Shown here: piece by piece, positions 58,792 through 64,000 of the stretch
Numbering within the stretch: the first letter of the stretch is position 1
Layout: every line of letters starts with the position of its first letter
NCBI GenBank assembly: GCA_958299035.1
Contig: CATQJL010000001.1
Location: 6,626,284 to 6,690,283, forward strand
DNA from: Cylicocyclus nassatus
Taxonomy: Eukaryota > Nematoda > Chromadorea > Rhabditida > Strongylidae
Length of the DNA stretch: 64,000 nucleotides
Direction of reading: 5' to 3'
Notes under the pieces: model-generated
Database searches by the model: none
Told to the model about the DNA's origin: nothing
Seen by the model: only the letters and a program-made list of their open reading frames with translations
Program-made: the position numbers and the translations under genes

Positions 58792-59686
58792 ACGTATGTT
58801 CCGAATAGAAAATTCCATTTCTGAACCGATCGGGACCAAACTTGGCACACATACACTTCAGGCCCCGGCGGGTGTCATAGGCTACTTTTCGTCATCGATC
58901 GATATTGATTTTATCGATTTTTTGCAAAATTTGGGCTACAGGGCTGGGAGTTGGGCACAGGGGGGGGGGTAATCGAGCATGCTGATCACCCCCGTGGGGG
59001 TGATCAGCATGCTCGACTACACCTCCCTGCCAAATTCCAGCCCCCTAGCTCAAATTTTGCAAAAAATCGATAAAATCGACATCGATCGATAACGAAAAGT
59101 GGACTGTGGCACCCGCCGGGGCCCGAAGTGTATGTGTGCCAAGTTTGGTCCGGATCGGTTAAGAAATGGAATTTTCTATTCGGAACATACGGCGGAGCCG
59201 GGTAAGCCAGCTAGTATGGGTTATAAAAATGTGCAAGTGACTTGTTTATTTTTGTAAATAATTAAAATAATTTTTAGAAATTTGACCTGCAAAAATTTTG
59301 AGAAGCACTCCTAAAAATTTTTCGGAGTGCGTGGCTAACGTCACGCACCTTCATTCGAAAAAAATTTTTGTCGCCCCCCCCCCCCCCGAGAGGAAATCCT
59401 GGGTACGCCACTGCCCTGGCTTAAAAAGACGGTTGGTATGGAACAGCGGTCACTCTACCGTATGCCTACCGTAACATGACCATACAATCTCTAAGATGGA
59501 ACTTTCGGCATCATACCCAGTATAAATCATAATTTTGCAGTCGCTACCGCTCAGTACGATCAAGCAACTGAGGCACAGTTACCGATGAACTTGGATAGAG
59601 AGAGAAGGAGAAGGAAAGAAAGAAGAGGACATTCTAGAGACAAGGAAAAGAGAGATGAAGAGAAGGCTTCAAACAAGTCTACCTAG
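54682..59686 (+). CDS. PP1-like pseudophosphatase (catalytic motifs lost)
   Basis: Eight exons join in phase: 54682-54788, 55223-55349, 56128-56193, 56250-56375, 57029-57146, 57200-57312, 57817-57958, 59541-59686 (314 residues). The order and spacing follow PP1: LAREPSLLQLASDVWIYGNI (PP1 LSQP...KICGDIHG), then FLGGYTADGKYYSLETI (FLGDYVDRGKQSLETI), LLRGASE (LLRGNHE), LPLAATVADTIFCCHGGITP ([20 protein letters not shown]), GARGRRF (NDRGVSF), LIRSRNPVKQGY (ICRAHQVVEDGY), ISIWSAPGESNCKAGA (LFSAPNYCGEFDNAGA). Metal ligands are gone (GDIHG to GNIDG, GDYVDRG to GGYTADG, GNHE to GASE, RAHQ to RSRN), though CCHGG is intact. The last exon adds a highly basic tail (DRERRRRKERRGHSRDKEKR). About 40 N-terminal residues are missing: an ATG at 54628 (METLDLKFSK) fits but would need a 24-base intron. 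An active phosphatase is unlikely; a binding or scaffold role is inference. Confidence 0.85.
55492..55658. mobile_element. 160-bp MITE family, copy 5, in an intron of the PP1-like gene
   Basis: It starts CATTTGATTCAACTGGCTTC, then GGGAAGGCGGGGCTTCGTGA, and ends TCCCCGCCTTCCTGAAGCCA, then AGCCAGTTGAATCAAGG. The inner motif CTCGCGCGAGAGAGACGCAG sits near the centre. It is the best preserved copy of the family and lies in the intron between exons 55223-55349 and 56128-56193. Confidence 0.78.
58661..59413. mobile_element. hAT-like MITE (CAGTGGCGTACC termini) hosting a Helitron-like insert
   Basis: The left end CAGTGGCGTACCGAGG mirrors the right end CCTGGGTACGCCACTG. The flanks TCCTGGCT and CCCTGGCT match at 7 of 8 bases, an 8-bp target duplication. 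Long C runs sit inside each end (58686-58699 and 59376-59389). A 481-bp Helitron-like element (58734-59214) is inserted in it, leaving a hAT body of about 270 bp. It lies in the last intron of the PP1-like gene. Confidence 0.78.
58734..59214 (+). mobile_element. Helitron-like non-autonomous element, long copy
   Basis: TCTTATATATAAAGCTGAAT starts after an A, then a (TGTC)n tract. The element ends GGTAAGCCAGCTAG before a T. The two ends match the copy at 32550-32825. Between them, inverted blocks (CCAAACTTGGCACACATACA; ATCGATCGATATTGATTTT; CAAAATTTGGGCTACAGGGC) fold the element on itself, with a central hairpin at 58968-59023 (GAGCATGCTGATCACCCC and inverse). The short copy is an internal-deletion derivative. 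A foldback transposon with coincidental CTAG end is the alternative. Confidence 0.75.
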
Positions 59687-60340
59687 ATTTTTTCTACAAG
59701 CTATAGTAACAACTCTTTGTTACAATTTCTTCAAAAAGCGACTGCGCCACTCCTCAGTCGCTTTTTAAGTAATTTTTCTCCCTTTTTGTTTTTTATCTTA
59801 TAAAGTGTTTTTTTAAAAAGCATGAATGACGACTGCGATTATGAGAATGACAGCAAGCACGATATATGTTTCTCTTTATACCTTACTTCGTGAAAAACAC
59901 ACAGTGAACAGAGACTGATTCTGTCACAGACACACAAAACTTAAGAAAAGAAAATGTACATGAGAAAGCAGTACAAAACTCAATATGAAACAATATGTAT
60001 ATCACAAACTTTTCTCTTCGGGAATCAGTATGAGCTTTTTCTAAATATGGAAAAAGTAGTACTAAAGTGAAAGTAAATGAACTCTTTTTGGAAATACATA
60101 ATGACATCATTATGCAAATACAAGCGTTGTTTCAATCATTAACCGATTGATAAAAACATGAAAAAATAGAGTACAAACGACATGTTTTTAGTCTAGGCAC
60201 TAACTTATAAACTTATATACCGTCATTGACAGTACGCGTTAGGAGATGTGTATGCTATATGGAACGCGACAGATAACCGTACGCAATTTTTGAATTTGTC
60301 TGGGCACTTGACTATAGAGAGAAAGGAATGGATTGGGCAT
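59687..60340. other. Space between the convergent PP1-like and CHP genes
   Basis: This stretch holds the 3' flanks of two convergent genes. AT-rich, with a TTTTTAAAAAGCATG block and inverted GACTGCGC/CAGTCGC motifs near 59741 (GCGACTGCGCC...TCAGTCGC), which could form a small hairpin. No gene. Confidence 0.4.
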
Positions 60341-62675
60341 CTAGTTCAAAAATCGAATCGACATCTTTTCTTCTATATCGGTCTTCTCCATGGCCTAAAA
60401 AGAAAATCATAAAATTCAACAAGTAAAAAATTGAAAGACACGGGCGCAACCTCGAAAATATAGCGCACTTACCCGACAGAATTCCTCAAATGAGATTCGT
60501 CCATCATTATCACCATCTGCCTCTTCGATGGTCCTATCAGCAATTTTATCAAGCTGAAAATAATAAATGTATATGAAGTGACAGTAACTGTGTGAAAGTA
60601 TCATCTTTTGAATTTATATGTACTAAAAATAAAGACAAAATGATAAAACGTTAATCTCCGTTGAATGGCTATCTACGATCTTGAGCGAATGTGGACATAA
60701 TTGCAGACATTTGCTCAATTTCTAGTTTAGGAAATGGATTATGCATTTTCCACAGAAGCTATATCATGAGAATATTTTTGTACAAAACCTTGTTATTGTG
60801 TTCTAGAATATTTTAGTGTCGAGATCTTGTTATTGATTCCCTCAAAAACTTCACAGAATTATCCAAACGCCTTACTGATTTCCGAAAAGCTCCAACCCAT
60901 TTTCCAAACCCGTTTTGAACAATGCAAAATTACATGAGCCTAGAACCCCCTTCCAAATCTCCGCACTGTTACAAAAAGCAGTCCGTTCCAGCGCTTATGA
61001 ACATAACATGAGAAAAACTCGCGCAATAACCTGTCCATAACGACTAGAAAGTTTCCAAAAATTTCGCAAGCAAACACTTTGAAGAAGAATGTTTGCAAAA
61101 ACTTGAATATTTCATGGACACTCATACATCTGCAAACTTGCCCCTAGACAACACGGAAATTGTCATTGTATACGGGGAAAGGTCAAGAGATTACGTCGGG
61201 CAGAAAACATTAAAACTGCGCGACGATTACTAAGTACTTGAGAACTTTTGTCTTTTGAATTCACGGTCCATTTAACCGAACTTTCTATGTTATAACACAG
61301 ATAACCAAGTAAAAGTCAAGATGTATCACCGCGCGCATTTCATAAAAGAGAGATTTGAAATAGAGCCAAAGGCGATCTAGAAGAAGACTTCGAAATTTTT
61401 TAGACCATGAAAAAATGATGTAAGCACAACTTAAGTGCACCGATAATTAAACAAACGAAAAAACATTATTCGTAACTGTTCGGAAACAAATAGTAGATTA
61501 CTATTGAATAAAAATCATGAAAATTTAACATACCTGTTCGGCAGTGATGTTTGCTCCCACCATACTGTTCAATATCACTTTGAATTCTTCACGTGTGATG
61601 TAGCCATTTTTGTTCAAGTCATACATTTGGAATGCGACTGAAAAACAAAACTAATAAAAACCAAAACACGGCAGCTAGATCCCTACAGCTCTTATCACTA
61701 TATAATCAAATCTTCAAATTAGCGTGACTGGTCATCGACATAAGAAGACAAAAGAGATTCGATACTCATCATCTCGTGAACGTTATCGCCAATGACATAC
61801 CCAATCAGATATCGTAGAAAAGAAAAACGACTCACACTTCAGTTTTTCTTTTCTTCCATTTAGTGCGTTCTTTTTCGATCGATTTATGGGCTGGAAATGC
61901 GCTAAAATTCGAACGAATTGACGGAAATTCAGCTGCTGTTCATTTTCGCCACTGAAATAAAAAAAAAACTCAACAATAAAAAGTGCATCACAGATCACAC
62001 AAAATTTCCAGAATTTTGTGCAAACATCTTCGGCAAGAAGATTTATGTGCATTAGTCACTGAATGTCATGTTTCTTAGAACCAGATAACTCGCAAAGGGA
62101 AAAAACTTGTTTCGTGCGGGCGAACATGCATCATCGTCTATGTCGTCTAGGCAAGAAAAATTCTGGCATACGACCATGAAAACACTTCTGCACGTACTTG
62201 TATGAACTCTCTCACCCAAAAGGTGCAGCTAAAGAAAAGAAAATCATAAAGAGAAGCAACTTACGCCAAAGTAAAGAAAGCATCTACGATACGATCGCCT
62301 AATGGATTAACTGCCAATTCTGGTACATTTAAGAAATCGTCACGCGATAGGAATCCTTGACCTGCAAGAGGGAGGATTTATAGGTTCGAATCCTTGCACT
62401 ATGGACTTTAGACCTGATAAAGCATTCCTTACCTTTCTTATCGAGCGACAAGAAGCGACTGTATAAGCGAACGATTTGATTTCTGTTGACTGAAATCAAA
62501 AAAAAATCAGCTAAATTGCTGCTAAAGGTGGGTAAGAAAGAAAAATAGAAAGAAAATTTCCAAGATCAAAGTATTACGCAGAATCAAAGAAAAACTATAC
62601 GAACTTACATTCGGTTTCTTTCGCAATTTCGTCAATCTCTTCATCTCGTAGCATAAGTGAGCTGCTGTTGCCCAT
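60341..62675 (-). CDS. pbo-1: Calcineurin B homologous protein (CHP1 type), EF-hand protein
   Basis: Seven minus-strand exons join perfectly: 62675-62609, 62489-62433, 62361-62265, 61951-61836, 61637-61534, 60553-60473, 60394-60341, giving 191 residues (human CHP1 has 195). It starts [20 protein letters not shown]: Gly2 with a small residue at position 6 is an N-myristoylation signal, and LLRDEE-like sequence is typical of CHP1. Degenerate EF-hands 1 and 2 follow ([26 protein letters not shown]), then the linker [14 protein letters not shown]3 ([13 protein letters not shown]) and EF4 ([13 protein letters not shown]) keep calcium-binding loops, and the protein ends MSIRFLN. CHP proteins are calcium-sensing subunits of Na+/H+ exchangers at the plasma membrane; the C. 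elegans member PBO-1 acts in intestinal proton signalling. The match to the CHP branch over calcineurin B rests on the N-terminus, the missing EF1/EF2 ligands and the RFLN-type end. Confidence 0.95.
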
Positions 62676-64000
62676 TTTAGATGATCTAAAATTCAGTAAA
62701 ATAGCATCGAAATTTCACTCCCAAACAGACAAAAATATGAAATTTCATAGAATTTATAATGCCAATAAAATGGCATAGATCGATACAGGTAAGGACGTAG
62801 AACGGGCTGGTTGCAAAATGATAAGGTTGGCGAAAAGGAGAGAGAGCGCGCGCTAGCAAAGAGATGTTGAACGCCCAACAAAGCCCATGGAGAGAATCTT
62901 CAAATGATCGGCTGCGGCGAAATAATAAAGCACTTTGGTATTTTCGGGTCATAAATTTCGCACTTACAGCGGCGCGTATGGGGGGTGGGGATGGGGTGTG
63001 TGTATAGAGGGCGATGTGCGTAAAGCGAAGTGGAGAAAGAACCTGACAATGTCAACACCTTTAGTGAGAACAGAGATTATATCGAAGATAACTAACTAGT
63101 TTTTAGGCAGTACTCGCTATACCCAGAATTTTGGGAGTAAAATGATAGACGACTGCTCAAGTTCGTACAAGAAAGACACTTGTTTCTCAAGGTCATATTT
63201 CGATGACAAATTAGATTTTTGCAAGGCGAACAAGGACAAATCTCATGTGATGCGCTGTTGTTCGTAAAAATAAACGAAAATTAATACTTTAACAAGTCAG
63301 CATGTGACACAACTTTCTAGGAAACGAACAGTCTAAGGTTTTTGGGGAACACATGATGCAAATCCGTCGCAGAGTTCTGCGCAACAGATGGAAGGTTACG
63401 AAGTCAAAAACAATGCGGAGGTGAAGAGATTATGTTGCTGGTGATGTCTATAGTGCGCTTGATTTCCAATGCAAATCGTGGAGCAGTCTGTGGCCATGTG
63501 CGAATAAAAAAATTGTAAAAACAGTCCAAGAATTTTACTACTTGAATGAATTTCTTAGACTAACATTTGATCAAAATCGAACCATACTATGATGCAAGAA
63601 AGGAAAGAAGCGAAACTTCTGAGCGGTGTGAGATGTGGGGCGGAGTTTCTCGTATTCCTAGAGCAAACACACCTGTCTGGGGGACAGAAAGGCATTGATC
63701 GCATCAACCGCGCCTGTCAACATGATTTTTCTCAAAAACTTATTTACAATCACTTTCTCAGACGTTCAGTCTATTGAACAATCCAGAGATAACGCAGGAA
63801 GGGGAAGGTGACAGGGGAAGATAGGGGCAGACAACTGGTAGGAGCAGCATTGATGATCATAGTGTAAAAAACGAGTCTGTGTACTAGAAATGACCTCCCC
63901 CAGCACAAAAGTCTGGAATTCAGTTATGATTCCACGGCACACAGCTACTTCATCCAATTCATTATTGTTCAAATCAGTGAAACAACGACTAACGAAGCGG
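62676..64000. promoter_or_regulatory. Upstream region of the CHP gene
   Basis: This is the 5' flank on the minus strand. It holds purine-rich stretches (GAGAGAGAGCGCGCGC near 62843) and a G-rich run near 62980 (GGGGGGTGGGGATGGGG). No TATA box or confident start site, and no other gene is supported to the window end. Confidence 0.35.

Overview
The window is nuclear DNA of a nematode, most likely a clade V (strongylid- or rhabditid-like) species. The evidence is an flp-21-type neuropeptide gene that yields GLGPRPLRF-amide, many small phase-consistent exons with TTTCAG/TTTTAG acceptors, acceptor-like sites directly upstream of start codons that suit spliced-leader trans-splicing, and nematode-style small secreted proteins. 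The species itself cannot be named from the sequence. The DNA is AT-rich and gene-poor, and it is packed with non-autonomous transposons. Most long open frames are repeat artefacts or chance.

Genes I can reconstruct: flp-21 (19221-22195, +); a small secreted protein with a CX3C...CX3C hairpin (27742-28120, +); four phase-consistent exons of an unrecognised gene (31804-31143, -); a 122-residue secreted protein (36898-37942, +); the C-terminal half of a Ly6/activin-receptor-type membrane protein (51080-51698, +); a PP1-like phosphatase whose catalytic motifs are almost all destroyed (54682-59686, +); and a complete 7-exon CHP1/calcineurin-B-like EF-hand protein (62675-60341, -). Further coding-like segments on the minus strand lie at 43.4-44.1, 47.5-47.8, 48.2-48.4, 49.3-49.9 and 52.1-52.4 kb. 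I could not join or name them.

Mobile DNA dominates the rest: mariner-type MITEs (26.7, 33.8 kb), hAT-type elements with 8-bp target duplications (29.7, 58.7 kb), Helitron-like elements ending in CTAG (32.5, 58.7 kb), long foldback elements (4.9, 7.7, 18.2, 40.3, 40.7, 41.8, 52.8 kb), a five-copy family of about 160 bp (3.9, 9.3, 12.7, 15.4, 55.5 kb), and a 3-kb head-to-head pair of Penelope-like retroelements flanked by a 14-bp direct repeat (44347-47387).

The most unusual signal is a group of elements that share the terminus CTCAGACA (2.7, 14.5, 23.0 and 48.8/50.8 kb). Each is filled with clustered copies of its own short GC-rich palindrome (GCGGAAGTTCCGC, CTCCGGAG or GGCGCGCC). The 23-kb member has become a minisatellite that is open in nearly every reading frame.

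The genes do not form an operon or a pathway. They are independent loci whose introns and flanks have been colonised. The clearest case is the last intron of the phosphatase-like gene, where a Helitron-like element sits inside a hAT-like element.
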